A stretch of DNA of 64,000 nt, taken from NCBI RefSeq assembly GCF_001640025.1, contig NC_031674.1:4154001-4218000 (forward strand), in the 5' to 3' direction. A model generated the notes under the pieces. That model was given only the letters and a program-made list of their open reading frames with translations, had not been told where the DNA came from and made no database searches. The stretch's first letter is position 1. The number at the start of each line of letters is the position of its first letter. The position numbers and the translations under genes were made by a program. Positions 1-10,616 of this stretch are shown piece by piece. Source of the stretch: Sugiyamaella lignohabitans. Taxonomy: Eukaryota > Ascomycota > Dipodascomycetes > Dipodascales > Trichomonascaceae.

Positions 1-1536
1 TTTGTCAACTTCCAAGCCAAGTCTTTCATTGTGTTTGCGTTGGCGCAGTTGCTTTTCTCGTTTAAGAGCCGCTTCGATACGCAACTTACGTTCATCGATG
101 ACGTTCTGTGTCTTTTTACGGAGATGCTTGCGAATTGCCGAATTCTTACCTTTAGTACTGATTCTTGGCTGCAATTTACTCTCCTGATCACCCTGCTGTC
201 TCTCAGCCAGAGCTTCTAGCTCAGCAGGCTTAAGTCTTTCCTGATTAGATCTTTTGTCAACAGTGCCGATAGCGTTAGGGTCAAGAGCAATCATCTCAGG
301 GCGTAATTTATTGAGAAGGGATCTCACCTCTGTCTCTCTTCTGCCGACCCTGGTAGCGTTGGCATAAGGATTGATCTCAAGCGAATCAAAATTAGCCTCA
401 CCAGAACCAGGTACAACGATGCTAGAAAATCCTTGGGCGTGCCCCAATCCTAACACATCCTCAAATGGACAAAATCTAACTGTATTAATTTGAGAACCAG
501 GAATAAGATGGTTCATGTAGGGAGCTGATTGCTTGGGGCCTGTCTTGGTTAAGACATCTTTCCAGATCTGAACATGAGGCCCCCAGCCCACAGCTAGCAA
601 GCCGGAATCTGAAATATGCAAACTAGAGGCCGCTGTTGGGGTGTAATAAGATTCAAGCTCCTTAAATGTACGAACATCCCAAATTTTTAATGACTTATCA
701 GTCCCAGCAGCTGCCATGTAAGTTCCACTCCGGTCTATAGCCAACGCGCGAACAGGACCCCTGCTTGTCAATAGCTTAACTAGTGGATCTGGCATACTAG
801 GTGCCCATAGTGTGACAGTGCCATTAGCATGGCCAGCGTGTAATACGGCGTTATATGGATTCTGAGTTAAAGTAGATGTCGAGCCCAGCTTAGTTTTTAA
901 CTCAGCAACTAATTGACCAGTTGATACATCCTGATATTTGATATACCCAGTGTTACCAGCAGACGCTAATAGGAAGTGATAAGGAAGATATTCTAGTTTG
1001 GTCGCTTCAATGTGTCTTTTTAAAGCGTGTACTTCAGTCCCTTGAGCATCATAAATATACGTGTACTTCTTTTGTGCAACAGCAAAAAACTGATTATCAC
1101 TCTGTAACCACTTGACAGCTCTCACGGTCTCATTAACATTCAATTCAGTGGATAATTTTCCCTGTTTCCAATCGAAAGCAGCGATGTGACCCTTTTGCCC
1201 ACCTAACACAAGCGAGTTACCAGTCAAAGAATAATCGGCACAGTAAGGACCAAAAGTCGGCAGATTAAGGTCAAATCTTTTCTTTTGAGTTGATACATCA
1301 ACACTTTCTTTGATTTCCTTCTGGGATACTTTAAAAGTTTTTTCAATATCGCCTTCTGCTTCCAAGTATCCCTTTTCCTCAAGTAACAGGTAGTCAGTAG
1401 CAGCAGCAGATTTAGCAGCTGCTTTGAACCTCTCATCTAATGATTTAAGTTGACCCCTCAATTTCTTATCTTTAACATTCCTAAGAGGCCTAGAGTTTCC
1501 TCTCTTATATTTTTGAACATCTAGCTCATCACTCAT
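1..1536 (-). CDS. UTP7: Utp7, SSU-processome WD40 protein (3' end cut by window edge)
   Basis: Utp7 (WDR46 family) is a nucleolar component of the U3 snoRNP/SSU processome needed for 18S rRNA maturation. The minus-strand frame opens at an ATG at 1536-1534 (MSDELDVQKYKRGN...) and stays open for 512 codons to base 1, so the C-terminus and stop lie outside the window. The centre shows WD40-type repeats, for example near 'LAIDRSGTYMAAAGTDKSLKIWDVRT'-like strands around residues 250-280. The C-terminal part is basic, with the conserved family segment around 'PFEDVLGLGHAQGFSSI' and a Lys/Arg-rich tail typical of the BING4 C-terminal domain. The S. cerevisiae protein is about 554 aa, so roughly 40 residues are missing. 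The next gene upstream, PXL1, is on the same strand. Confidence 0.9.
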   Translation of the reverse strand, partial: MSDELDVQKYKRGNSRPLRNVKDKKLRGQLKSLDERFKAAAKSAAATDYLLLEEKGYLEAEGDIEKTFKVSQKEIKESVDVSTQKKRFDLNLPTFGPYCADYSLTGNSLVLGGQKGHIAAFDWKQGKLSTELNVNETVRAVKWLQSDNQFFAVAQKKYTYIYDAQGTEVHALKRHIEATKLEYLPYHFLLASAGNTGYIKYQDVSTGQLVAELKTKLGSTSTLTQNPYNAVLHAGHANGTVTLWAPSMPDPLVKLLTSRGPVRALAIDRSGTYMAAAGTDKSLKIWDVRTFKELESYYTPTAASSLHISDSGLLAVGWGPHVQIWKDVLTKTGPKQSAPYMNHLIPGSQINTVRFCPFEDVLGLGHAQGFSSIVVPGSGEANFDSLEINPYANATRVGRRETEVRSLLNKLRPEMIALDPNAIGTVDKRSNQERLKPAELEALAERQQGDQESKLQPRISTKGKNSAIRKHLRKKTQNVIDERKLRIEAALKREKQLRQRKHNERLGLEVDK

Positions 1537-1820
1537 TTGGCAAAAAAAAATTTAATAAATAATCAACACAAATGTTTAGAACCTGATCAATATTTGCAGC
1601 GTGAAATATTTTTTTATCTATCTAACCTTGCATAATCGCAGTATACGGCGCTACTGTAGCGCGCATGCGCTTACCCCTGAATTTGCGTGTACCATTGATC
1701 ACGAGATTAAATAATTAGTATTAAATGCAAATAATTTTATATAGGCTACAGATGCTAGCAATAAATATTGAAATCCGATAATAACATACCAGGTTTTGAT
1801 AAGGTAACAAGATTTTGTTC

Positions 1821-3344
1821 TTACATCATCATCAACCTTGTCTGGCGCTTTTCCATTTCTGGGGATGTAGCACCTTCCCTGTATGTGAACGCGTGCATAG
1901 CACACAAAGTTGTTCCACTTACAATGTAATACTCCTCGTCAATAATTACATTTTTGCATTCACTGCAACTAAGACAGCCAGGATGATATCTTTTGAAATA
2001 ATCATCAGGTGCTTTGTCATCAACAGTGGAAGACTCGGGCATTGAGGATTTCCGAGTTCTAGGGGCGGATGAAGTCTCCAAACACTCTCCTTCAATACCG
2101 TGACCGCAGCCTTGGCAGATCGAATCATTTTCAATATGATAGCAAAAATCACAATAAGGCAAATCATTTAGAACATAAAACTCGCTTTCGAATGCAGCAC
2201 TGCAGCGATGACAGGTGAAACACAGTCTATGCCATTTACCAGATACCCTGCCATCTTGAGATGATACACACTTGCCAATAATCTGCTCGTTGCATCCCCG
2301 GCAGATCTTAGGTCTAACGTTGCGATGTTTTTTGCTAGCGCTGAGCAAAGCATTCGCAACAGAATTCTCTTCTGGAAATCCTGAATTATGGTAGTTTTGG
2401 AGCCCTTGGTATGGTTCTTGGGTTAGGCTCTCTTGGCTGGTTTCTAGCATCGAGTCCTCTTCCGGTACCTGCTTCAATACATTTTCTAATGATGTAGATG
2501 ATGTGGAAGAAGACATTTCATTGGCTGTAGAGAAGATGGACTCTGTGCTTGAGGATGGTGGGGAGCTTAAAGCAGAAACATAGATTTCGTTGGCAGCCAT
2601 ATTGTCGCTGCTTTCATCTATTGAGGAAAATGCACTAATATTTGTTCGCTGTTTTACAGTGGCCATAACAAACGAACCATTTCGTGAGCTTGACCTTGAG
2701 CTCGCTCTGGATGATCGAGCGTCTGATCTAGCATCAGAGCTGCTGTGGCTGTGGTTACTAGCACGAGAACTACCCATATTGATTCGATCCAGGGAATGGT
2801 GAGAATTTTTTCTTGGTGGGATCTCAGGTACTTGATTGTCTTCGGACTTAGTGATGCGAAGGCCAGATAACGGAGACATCGAATCGGTCGAGCTATGCGA
2901 CGTATGAGGGGTTGAGGTGTTAGAGTTGTACTCGCCCTCAGCACTGATAGAAGATCCAGAGTCTGATGCCTTGTGATGGTTCTTCGATTCGAAGGTGAAG
3001 CCCACACCGGTGCTACTCGAATTACTGTGCGTGGTGAACGAATTTGTATTCTCATAGAATAATGGAGATTGCGGTGTTTTTCTACCAGAATTGGGGAGCC
3101 TTGGAGAAGGCAATGGGCTACCAGAGGAACCAAAAGAACCTGTCATGATAGACAAGTTTGGAGAACCATATGCACCTGAACGTTGTGAGGCACGAGAAGA
3201 CGTTTGTCGAGAGGAGGTGGCTCGACTAGATGGGCGAGATCTCTCTCTGTAGGCCTTCTCTTTATTGATATCGAAGCCTGCTCTTTCGTATACAGACTTA
3301 ACTGGAACACCAGGAAGAAATTGAGGAAATGCTGAGTCTTGCAT
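1821..3344 (-). CDS. PXL1: Paxillin-like LIM-domain protein (Pxl1)
   Basis: 507 aa starting at the ATG at 3344. The first ~360 residues are Ser-rich and low complexity, with many proline-directed and basic Ser sites. Two LIM zinc domains follow at the C-terminus. LIM1 has CRGC, then WHRLCFTCHRC, then YCDFCYH. LIM2 has CQGC, then RYHPGCLSCSEC, and ends LCAMHAF. In yeasts Pxl1 sits at sites of polarised growth and the bud neck and binds Rho1. No RhoGAP domain is visible, which argues against Lrg1/Rga1. LIM2 carries an unusual ~30-residue Ser/Thr-rich insertion between its first cysteine pair and the H..C pair. The S. cerevisiae protein is longer (706 aa), the difference being in the disordered part. 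Confidence 0.8.
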   Translation of the reverse strand: MQDSAFPQFLPGVPVKSVYERAGFDINKEKAYRERSRPSSRATSSRQTSSRASQRSGAYGSPNLSIMTGSFGSSGSPLPSPRLPNSGRKTPQSPLFYENTNSFTTHSNSSSTGVGFTFESKNHHKASDSGSSISAEGEYNSNTSTPHTSHSSTDSMSPLSGLRITKSEDNQVPEIPPRKNSHHSLDRINMGSSRASNHSHSSSDARSDARSSRASSRSSSRNGSFVMATVKQRTNISAFSSIDESSDNMAANEIYVSALSSPPSSSTESIFSTANEMSSSTSSTSLENVLKQVPEEDSMLETSQESLTQEPYQGLQNYHNSGFPEENSVANALLSASKKHRNVRPKICRGCNEQIIGKCVSSQDGRVSGKWHRLCFTCHRCSAAFESEFYVLNDLPYCDFCYHIENDSICQGCGHGIEGECLETSSAPRTRKSSMPESSTVDDKAPDDYFKRYHPGCLSCSECKNVIIDEEYYIVSGTTLCAMHAFTYREGATSPEMEKRQTRLMMM

Positions 3345-5689
3345 CCTGAGCTTTGATGTAACTAAAATCCGTGTCTTAAACTTAGAACTGAAGTGTTGGG
3401 TACACTTTCTAACGGCCGAGGTTCTCGAAAGCTAAAAGAAAAAGTCTAGCGAAGTCTTTCGAGAATATAAAGATAGGTCAGGAGGAACGAACTCGAGCAA
3501 AAGTGATCTGTATTTCGATGACAGGTCAAATGTAATTCCTTCTCACAGTCTGCCTCAGCCAGCTTTCCCGCGTCTTACAAACAATGATTGAGGTTCTACC
3601 AAGAAACCAGAAACCCAAATTAGTTGGAGAACAAAACAAAACAATGGGAATACCAAGACATATATTTCACGAACAAAGTTTTACCCAAACACCGTTACGT
3701 CCGATACGTGCAGAGTCGGGTACAAAAATATGCTGTGGGACGAGATACTTTGTGTTGTAAATCAATTGAATCGGGTAATGTAATCTTGTATGATGCGAGC
3801 TACGAGTACATTCGGTAGCTTTCTCTGATCGAAAGACAGTCTGTAGCAATTTGCTGAAAGATGATACCCCCCGGTGGTGTGAAGATTCTGGAGATGTGCA
3901 ACCATAATTTGGCACCTATTTTATGAAAGCCCCTGAAAAAAGGAGGTGTACATTTTTATATTGACCGTTTTGGATATGAGCGTCACTGATACGCGTAAAA
4001 TTCTTAATGGGGTGATTTGGGAGCAGAGCGTCTGCAGCTTTCTGGTGATCATTTACTGTTGATCGACGAAAAACCATAATATATATCTGCAGGAGCCCCT
4101 TAAAGACGGAACTTGCACTACGGATTAAGCAGATGTTCTAGTCAATTTGGCGAATAAAGTTTTGAAATACGTCTTGAAATGGTCAATAACGGGATTAAAG
4201 CTAGCTTTACTGTTTTGACACTTCGGGATTCCGTAGACTGTTTGTTTTGGTCCTCTGAAAAAGGATGGGCCGGATGAGGTTTAACTAGAAAATTGACGAT
4301 ATGAATAGATTTCTCATGCATTGTGTGAGACACTGTTTGGCTCGTGCTGTCAGATCTAGTTGCCTGGCTCCATTCCTATTGATTTTGTAGATGTACGTTT
4401 TGCGGACGTGCCGCCGTCCATCAAGCACGGTGGCACAATATGCAACCTCCCTCTCGGGACCTCTAGATGATACTATCAGTTACTAGCAGTCGGTGGTCGG
4501 TTAGAGAGCCAATAGTTGATGTTCCCAGTCATAGGATGCTTTTGCTGTCCGCATAGATTTAAAGTTTACATCAATCTGATTAATATGCTGTGAACCAGGA
4601 CCTCGGGTTTTAGATGCATTGTCAGAAGTATATAGGAGATTGGCATAATATATGAGACCTATTTTGGATCCACACATGGAGACCGTAACACTGTAATGGT
4701 AGAATGGGATTAATTGATGTACGAGGTCAAAGAAAGGATTTTTTAATTTATCTCACAAGAAAGCTAGTTAAGTTAAAACCACTGAAAACCGAGATGCTTC
4801 AACTAGAAAGGCCACAGTAAATGAAATAGTTGTGGTTCTCTTGATTCTATCTTAAAGTGAATAACCTTATACAAAGCCACTTGTGTGGAAGATCCAAGGG
4901 GCGGAGTGACTGGCCGAGAGTTTAGTCTAAAAGCGGTGATTGGTATGGTATCAAAACGTAAGAAAAAAGGTTATATTATAGTTAGTTAGATAACACACTC
5001 CACGTTGGGACCAAAAAACAAACAATATCGAGCATGCTATACGAATGATAACATATTCGGATAAACAAACACTCCTGTTAGCCAAGCCAGTGCTACGGCA
5101 GTCTATCGGTCAGTGGCCATTCTAATTCACAATTCGATCAGACTAAGTCGTGGAATACGCGCATTCTTTGTAGACACTTTCATAGTTGCTAACAATCTGG
5201 TGTCTTTAGCTATATCGCTAATAACAATGAGATAACGCATTCTGTATTCGAAGAATGAACAGCAGCCCATTTTGGGCAACATACAATGTGAGCCATTTGT
5301 GGCTGCTTGCAGACAGTGAAGCGGTGCGATTTACAGGGTCCAGCATTAACGTTCTGTTGATCCATTGACAGTGTTTAATTTACGATTCCCTAACTAGGCT
5401 AGCGCTATGTACAGAACTTAAAATTAAAAAATGTAGAAGGATTTTACTGAAATTGGTCTCCGGAATCGGCCATAAAATAACGTGACATATCCCGATGCAA
5501 AGCTTTCCTGAACACACCTGGCTTGTAAAGATACACATTGGCTCTATATTACTTTTGTCATGTGATCTGCGTCCCCCGGTAAAAGAGTAAAATATGGCAC
5601 AGGAACCTGTTAAAAGTGTTAAAAGCACAGACAAGGAGTGAAACAGAGTTCTCGAATCACCGTTGAAGCTCAACCGAGATATATACGAT
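3345..5689. other. 2.3-kb gene-free interval between PXL1 and the DHODH gene
   Basis: This divergent intergenic stretch has only short open frames (under 100 codons) with no recognisable protein features. It must contain both promoters. The one structure I can support is a 10-bp inverted repeat at 4408-4436, listed separately. Confidence 0.6.
4408..4436. repeat. GC-rich hairpin, 10-bp stem and 9-nt loop
   Basis: GTGCCGCCGT (4408-4417) pairs with ACGGTGGCAC (4427-4436) around a 9-nt loop. All ten positions pair if one G-T wobble is allowed. It lies in an otherwise featureless, more AT-rich interval. It could be a hairpin in a transcript or a protein-binding palindrome; the function is unknown. 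Confidence 0.4.
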
Positions 5690-7015
5690 ATGTTTTCCCG
5701 GCAATTCGTATCAAGATTTCGATTTCATGCTCGCCAATCTAATACTCCTACACTGAAGAGCTCAATTGGTGGTAAAATCACTGCTATTGCAACATTGGCA
5801 GGTGTTGCTGGCGTTGCAGGGTTCTATTATTATAAGGACCCAAATGCTGCAATTCATGAGTATTTCATTTTGCCCTCAATTAGGCTACTCTTTGACGGAG
5901 AAACATCCCACAAGCTTGCTATTGAGACATTCAAGTACCCGTTCTTGAATCCCAAAGAGAAGGTTGGTTGGATAGATGAGATCGACCCTCACAGACAACT
6001 AGCAGTAACTTTATTTGCCAATTCACCAAATCCCAAGGTTAAGCCAATTACTCTCCGAGCGCCAATAGGCGTCGCTGCTGGCCTTGATAAGAATGGAGAT
6101 GCCATTGATACTCTTTTTAACTTTGGATTTCCTTATGTTGAAATTGGTTCTATCACCCCAGAGCCCCAACCAGGAAACCCGAAACCAAGATTTTTCAGAC
6201 TCGAAAAGGATCAAGCCGTCATCAATCGCTACGGATTCAACTCAGAGGGGCAGAAAGCAGTACTTGCACGTCTCAAGGTACGTCTAGCACAAATAGGGGG
6301 TCTTCTTGACACTTCGATACCAATAGTTGGCCAGCCCATAAACAATTCATTGAGACCTGAAAGTGCTTTGGCTATCAGTCTTGGCAAGAATAAGACTGCT
6401 GAGGCCATTGACGATTATATCAAAGGGGTTCGCACTTTAGGACCATATGCAGATATTCTAGTTATCAATGTTTCTAGTCCTAATACCCCTGGTTTGCGCA
6501 ATCTCCAGGCTGAGGCAGAGCTACGGAAGCTCCTGACCACAGTAGTAGAGGAGAGGAATAAGCTGAGCCAAGATGTGTTGCCGCCTATTCTTGTCAAGGT
6601 TGCTCCAGATTTAACTGAACCTGAAGTGGAATCAATTGCCGGTGCTGTTAAAGACAGTAAGGTGGACGGGGTGATTGTCAGCAATACCACCGTTGCCCGA
6701 CCACAATCACTCAAATCGGACAAAAAGATTGTGTCAGAAGTAGGTGGACTTTCGGGGAAGCCAGTAAAGCCATTTTCAATTCAAGCTCTCAAGCTGATGC
6801 GCAAACATCTTGGTGATGATATCACCATTATTGGATGCGGAGGTATTAGCAATGGTGAGGATGCGGTGGATTTCGCAAGGGCCGGCGCAGATTTTGTCCA
6901 ACTCTACACTGGATTTGCATATAAAGGACCAGCAATTGTGGGTGATATTAAGAAAGGGATTCTCCGCGAGTTAGATGGCCGGAACTGGTCGGATATTGTA
7001 GGTAAATCTAAATAA
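5690..7015 (+). CDS. URA9: Dihydroorotate dehydrogenase, mitochondrial class 2 (quinone)
   Basis: Oxidises dihydroorotate to orotate with FMN and ubiquinone at the inner mitochondrial membrane, the fourth step of pyrimidine synthesis. I chose the ATG at 5690 (441 aa) because the open frame upstream begins with TTG. The start yields an Arg-rich presequence (MFSRQFVSRFRFHARQ). A single membrane segment follows at about residues 29-48. Family signatures are present: GVAAGLDKNGDAID, then the FRLEKDQAVINRYGFNSEG region. The catalytic-serine motif NVSSPNTPGLRNLQ is at about residue 260, followed by LVKVAPDL and the FMN-phosphate site IIGCGGISNGEDA, then QLYTGFAYKGP. This is the respiration-linked enzyme, not the cytosolic fumarate-dependent Ura1 type of S. 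cerevisiae. That fits a yeast outside the Saccharomyces group. Confidence 0.93.
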   Translation: MFSRQFVSRFRFHARQSNTPTLKSSIGGKITAIATLAGVAGVAGFYYYKDPNAAIHEYFILPSIRLLFDGETSHKLAIETFKYPFLNPKEKVGWIDEIDPHRQLAVTLFANSPNPKVKPITLRAPIGVAAGLDKNGDAIDTLFNFGFPYVEIGSITPEPQPGNPKPRFFRLEKDQAVINRYGFNSEGQKAVLARLKVRLAQIGGLLDTSIPIVGQPINNSLRPESALAISLGKNKTAEAIDDYIKGVRTLGPYADILVINVSSPNTPGLRNLQAEAELRKLLTTVVEERNKLSQDVLPPILVKVAPDLTEPEVESIAGAVKDSKVDGVIVSNTTVARPQSLKSDKKIVSEVGGLSGKPVKPFSIQALKLMRKHLGDDITIIGCGGISNGEDAVDFARAGADFVQLYTGFAYKGPAIVGDIKKGILRELDGRNWSDIVGKSK

Positions 7016-7132
7016 ATAATTTAAAAAACGTATTTAAATGCTTCTAGTAGTCTTGTTACAAGTCTGGCTGAGAATAGTACCTCAGATCAAGCGTGGTTTG
7101 AAAATGCAACGGATGAGATAATATTATATCAG

Positions 7133-7993
7133 TCATGATCGAGAGTGCTCCTCATCTTCATCAGATGACATCTCAAATTCGTCAATAATAGCATCAAATC
7201 CCTCTTCGATTCTCGCATAATCGATTTGAGCCTCCATCAATGATGCACGATCCATTGTTCTGTTGTAAATAAGATATGCGGTCAATGTTCCGATAACTAC
7301 AGTGATGGCGATAGAAATGATATCAATAATTTTGGTGGCGGTATCCTTCTCAGTACCGAGACGGGCGATTCTATCACCGATAAAAATATGCATTAGTAGT
7401 TTAGGAGATGTCAAAGCAGTGGCAAAGAAGAAACGCCATACCGTCACAGATGGAATTGAGCTGAGAGCTCCATTAGATAGGGAATATGGTAAGGGACACA
7501 AACGGATCATCCACAAAAGGGTGAACTTGTCTTGTTCAAGAGTCCTAGACAATGCAGCAAATTTTACATTGGTGGTAGCTAATCTCTTGGCTCTATCGGA
7601 GAGCAGATACCTGAAGGTCATAAATGAAAGAGTCGAACCTACCAAGGTAGCGGCACAAAGAAAAGGCCAGCCATAGGGGAATCCGTAAATCATCCCGACT
7701 AGCGAGGAGAGAGCTGAATACCCAATCAGAGGAGGGAAGGATATAATAACTATTGCCAAAAAGAGTATGATCCCTCCTCCCGGAGTTTCTTTCCACTTCA
7801 CAGAAAATGCCACCATGAGCTTAAAAAATTCATCATGGAAAATAAGGAAAAGCACGCCTGCTACCGAGAAAGCAGCCAGTGCAATTGTTAATAGTATTTT
7901 CCTAGGTTTAGAAAGTGAATTGTAAAATCTCAGTCCGTGTTGACTCGCGAAGACAGCATTATCTCGTAACTGGCTAATGAGACGTACAGACAT
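7133..7993 (-). CDS. TVP38: Tvp38/TMEM64-family Golgi membrane protein
   Basis: 286 aa from the ATG at 7993; one codon further upstream is a GTG. The protein is a multi-pass membrane protein of the VTT (DedA-like) superfamily. A cytosolic N-terminus is followed by a hydrophobic helix (ILLTIALAAFSVAGVLFLIF), then the VTT core. The core has the conserved loop 'PLIGYSALSSLVGMIYGFPYG' and the family hallmark around MIRLCPLPYSLSNGALSSI. The C-terminus is acidic and Ser-rich (SSDEDEEHS). In S. cerevisiae Tvp38 co-purifies with late-Golgi Tlg2 vesicles; related VTT proteins act in lipid handling between bilayer leaflets. It converges with the DHODH gene, with 117 bp between the stop codons. Confidence 0.88.
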   Translation of the reverse strand: MSVRLISQLRDNAVFASQHGLRFYNSLSKPRKILLTIALAAFSVAGVLFLIFHDEFFKLMVAFSVKWKETPGGGIILFLAIVIISFPPLIGYSALSSLVGMIYGFPYGWPFLCAATLVGSTLSFMTFRYLLSDRAKRLATTNVKFAALSRTLEQDKFTLLWMIRLCPLPYSLSNGALSSIPSVTVWRFFFATALTSPKLLMHIFIGDRIARLGTEKDTATKIIDIISIAITVVIGTLTAYLIYNRTMDRASLMEAQIDYARIEEGFDAIIDEFEMSSDEDEEHSRS

Positions 7994-8911
7994 CACTTCT
8001 CTTCTTTCAATAGGCTGTTAAAACGCAGCCTCCCAGTATTCCTCGCTCCTTACCAATATGGTGTTTAATTTGTTTTGCACTTAGGAATTGCCTTCCTGTC
8101 TCTTGGGGCACTTGATCTGTTAGCTCAACTGTATGTGCTCCGCGCTCGGTTCTTGATCTATGCCAGATTGCATGCAATTTCCCGACCATTATCCATATCG
8201 TTGGTAACTGCGTCGTTATTTCTTTAAAGGGTGACAATTTATACCCTACACAGCGTTATATCTACAACTCAACTTTCAACTAAGATACCGTTGTCACTTG
8301 AAAACAATGGTCTTTACTATCAAGAGTTACTCTTGAAGAACACATGCTTATAAAAGGAAAGATAATGATATATTTCTGTTTTTACAGTATTCTCAGTTAA
8401 ACGTGATGACGACGGACAGCCAAACATGAACGAAAACTGAGTCGACAAGCAAAGCTGCTGCCAGGCTGAATATTTCAACGGTGAGAAAAGTTTATATGAG
8501 AACACTACGTATGGCAAAATATTTTGGTTTCTATGACTGCCGTTATAAATAACAGGAATAACTGCGGGCGTCGGTATTCAATTTCAGGATTTATTGAGAC
8601 TAAATATCGCGGAAGTATTTGTCAAGGGTCGAACAAAAGTTAGGGGATTCAAGAGATCCGGTTTCTGCTGTAGTCTTAATAAGAACGTTATTCCAAGTAA
8701 TTTTGGTAACGAGCTTCATAAGATGAATCCTCCGACGCATTGCATGAACCAGCAAGAATATTGCATGACTGGAGCACAGCCCAGTATGATACGACTCAAA
8801 GTATGGTTGCGCACCTGTTCACCAAGCGGAATTAACCGAAGCTTTAACGTTTCTTGCGGCGCCACAGCAAAACACATAAGTGGACTGGGTGAATTTGTCG
8901 CCCGACTCATC

Positions 8912-9113
8912 TGTCGTATGATCTCGTTTCCCGAGTGGTTACGGCCTATTTCTATAGGTCTAGCACTTGCTGCGAAATAAGACCAACAGGGTTTGGTGCA
9001 GAGCCCAAGTTACCAGAGACCCGGGGCCGGGAAACCGGCAAAGAAGCGTGGTCGATACTGACTACTCGGGCCAATTATACCACCTGAGCTGGCAATACGA
9101 TCGTGTTATTTTT
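8912..9113 (+). ncRNA. Candidate structured non-coding RNA (novel, multibranched fold)
   Basis: The + strand folds by eye into nested helices. A 12-bp helix pairs 8930-8941 (CCCGAGTGGTTA) with 9059-9070 (TGACTACTCGGG), including two G-T wobbles. Three hairpins lie inside it. The first is 8943-8949 with 8954-8960 (loop TTCT). The second is 8982-8986 with 8993-8997, backed by CTGC/GCAG at 8970-8973 and 8998-9001. The third is GCCGG-GAAA-CCGGC at 9026-9039, capped by a GNRA tetraloop and closed below by GACC (9018-9021) with GGTC (9050-9053). A further outer helix, TCGTAT (8914-8919) with ATACGA (9095-9100), encloses everything. A T5 run (9109-9113) could be a Pol III stop. It does not match SRP RNA, RNase P/MRP RNA, U snRNA or 5S motifs as far as I can tell. 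Confidence 0.35.
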
Positions 9114-10185
9114 CAACCTGTCAGGTCAACGCATAATGACATAAAGAGATTTTGCTTTCAAACCCCGCAATATTGAGACATGCTACAAACACACATTGCT
9201 CTGTTAATGATCAATTAAGAGGTAAATTATCATGTAATATGTCCAAAGAAATAGTAACTATAGGTTTAAAGAAAGGTACAGTGTAGTTTACCCCGCCTTC
9301 ACAGCAACTATGTAAGGTTACTACGGCCCGTTAAATATTTGTCGACCTTGAACGTATGTCTGCTATGTCTGATATAAGGCAGGAGGCATCTGCTAGCTAG
9401 ACAAACGATGATGATTCAAAGTTTAGTAATCTTAGAAACTATTAGGTAATTTTCCCATGTCTTGGCCCTCGCTTCACATGTGACATGTTCCTTGGTGACA
9501 TTAATAGGCTGTCCGCTCGAACCTTAATTGGTCGTTGTTCCGGATCATTGGCTACGCTTCAAGCGAGTCTACCACGATGTTGATCATAGTCGATCACTGG
9601 AGTTGGAATTTCCTCGAAGCATGAAATATATCCCGCTACTTCAATTCTGAACATGGTGTACTTCGTCGATCGCAGGTGTAGATTATAGGATCCTCGCTAA
9701 AACTCTACTGGTGTACATGGCGGCAATTGGTATATATGAAGTTCTACCTGGCTCTTATAGTGGCCGATAGATACCCATCCTTAAACTGCTTCCACGATCA
9801 CAAGCGGAAGACCGTCTAGGCTATGAGCCTGAACTGAAACTTGATAAAGCCAGTTATGAAGTTACATTACCCCGAACATGGTTTTAGACGGTCTCGGTAC
9901 CATTGGAAGTGAACGGCGTGCTAGTGGTCTTTCTTGATGCACAAAGCAGCTGTTATTACTGTCATCGCGTGAAATTATGGTTGCTGTTATCTAAAGCTAG
10001 CATGAAATAGGCACATATCCATGCATTACCATGCAGGTTATGACGTATCTGAAACGAAGTTGGAAGAACAAAAAGAAGCACTCTATGATCAGGGCTACAT
10101 GGTTTGGGGGCTAGTTTGCGGCAGGGGTAGAGGGGTAATGAGACAGGATGGCTCGGAGTCGAGGGAAGGCTATCACGGTCTGAGA

Positions 10186-10197
10186 TATATATAAAGA
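10186..10197 (+). promoter_or_regulatory. TATA-like element upstream of the SDR gene
   Basis: TATATATAAAGA sits about 420 bp before the ATG at 10617. It is a good TATA string at an unusually long distance, so either the leader is long or the element is not used. Confidence 0.3.
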
Positions 10198-10616
10198 GGC
10201 AGTAATCGGCTGTTTGTCGAGTATTGATTTTGATGCAAGGATAAACTACGGAAAATTAACAACACCTGGAAAACCATTTGAGAGATATTACATTTATCCC
10301 ATAATTCCGATTACAATATAAACTAAAGTTACAATCGCCCTTCTTGATTTATTAGTACAAAGACAATAAAAGGTATGTTAAGGATGCTCAATTGATGCTG
10401 GGTTGATTGTTACTGGCACTGGAAGTGATGTTTAGCTATCTGGAAATGGAACTTTGAACATTATGAGGGGATATGAAGATATAACAGATGTTAATTGATC
10501 AAATCCTTCGATTATTTAGATTCGGGCCGAGAAATTGTGTGCGTGTGTCGCAATATTCTACTTTAATAATTGTCAATGAATTGTTTAACCCCGCAGAGAA
10601 ACTAACTAGTTAATAG

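Larger units (their letters stand above)
7994..10616. other. 2.6-kb interval without a recognisable protein gene
   Basis: The longest open frame (8594-8980, 128 codons) has no family features and overlaps the structured-RNA candidate at 8912-9113. A TATA-like string lies at 10186-10197, about 420 bp before the SDR gene. I see no transposon, tRNA or other known RNA gene here. Confidence 0.55.

Noticed and set aside
1699..1905. GTAAGA at the PXL1 stop codon as a possible last intron
   Set aside because: No CTAAC branch site or acceptor with a LIM-compatible exon follows. LIM2 is complete before the stop.
4905..4975. A-box-like string CTGGCCGAGAGTTTAG suggesting a Leu/Ser tRNA
   Set aside because: There is no matching B box or acceptor stem at the right distance.
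8594..8980. 128-codon open frame in the gap after TVP38
   Set aside because: It has no recognisable motif or codon bias, and its end overlaps the structured-RNA candidate. Chance is likely.
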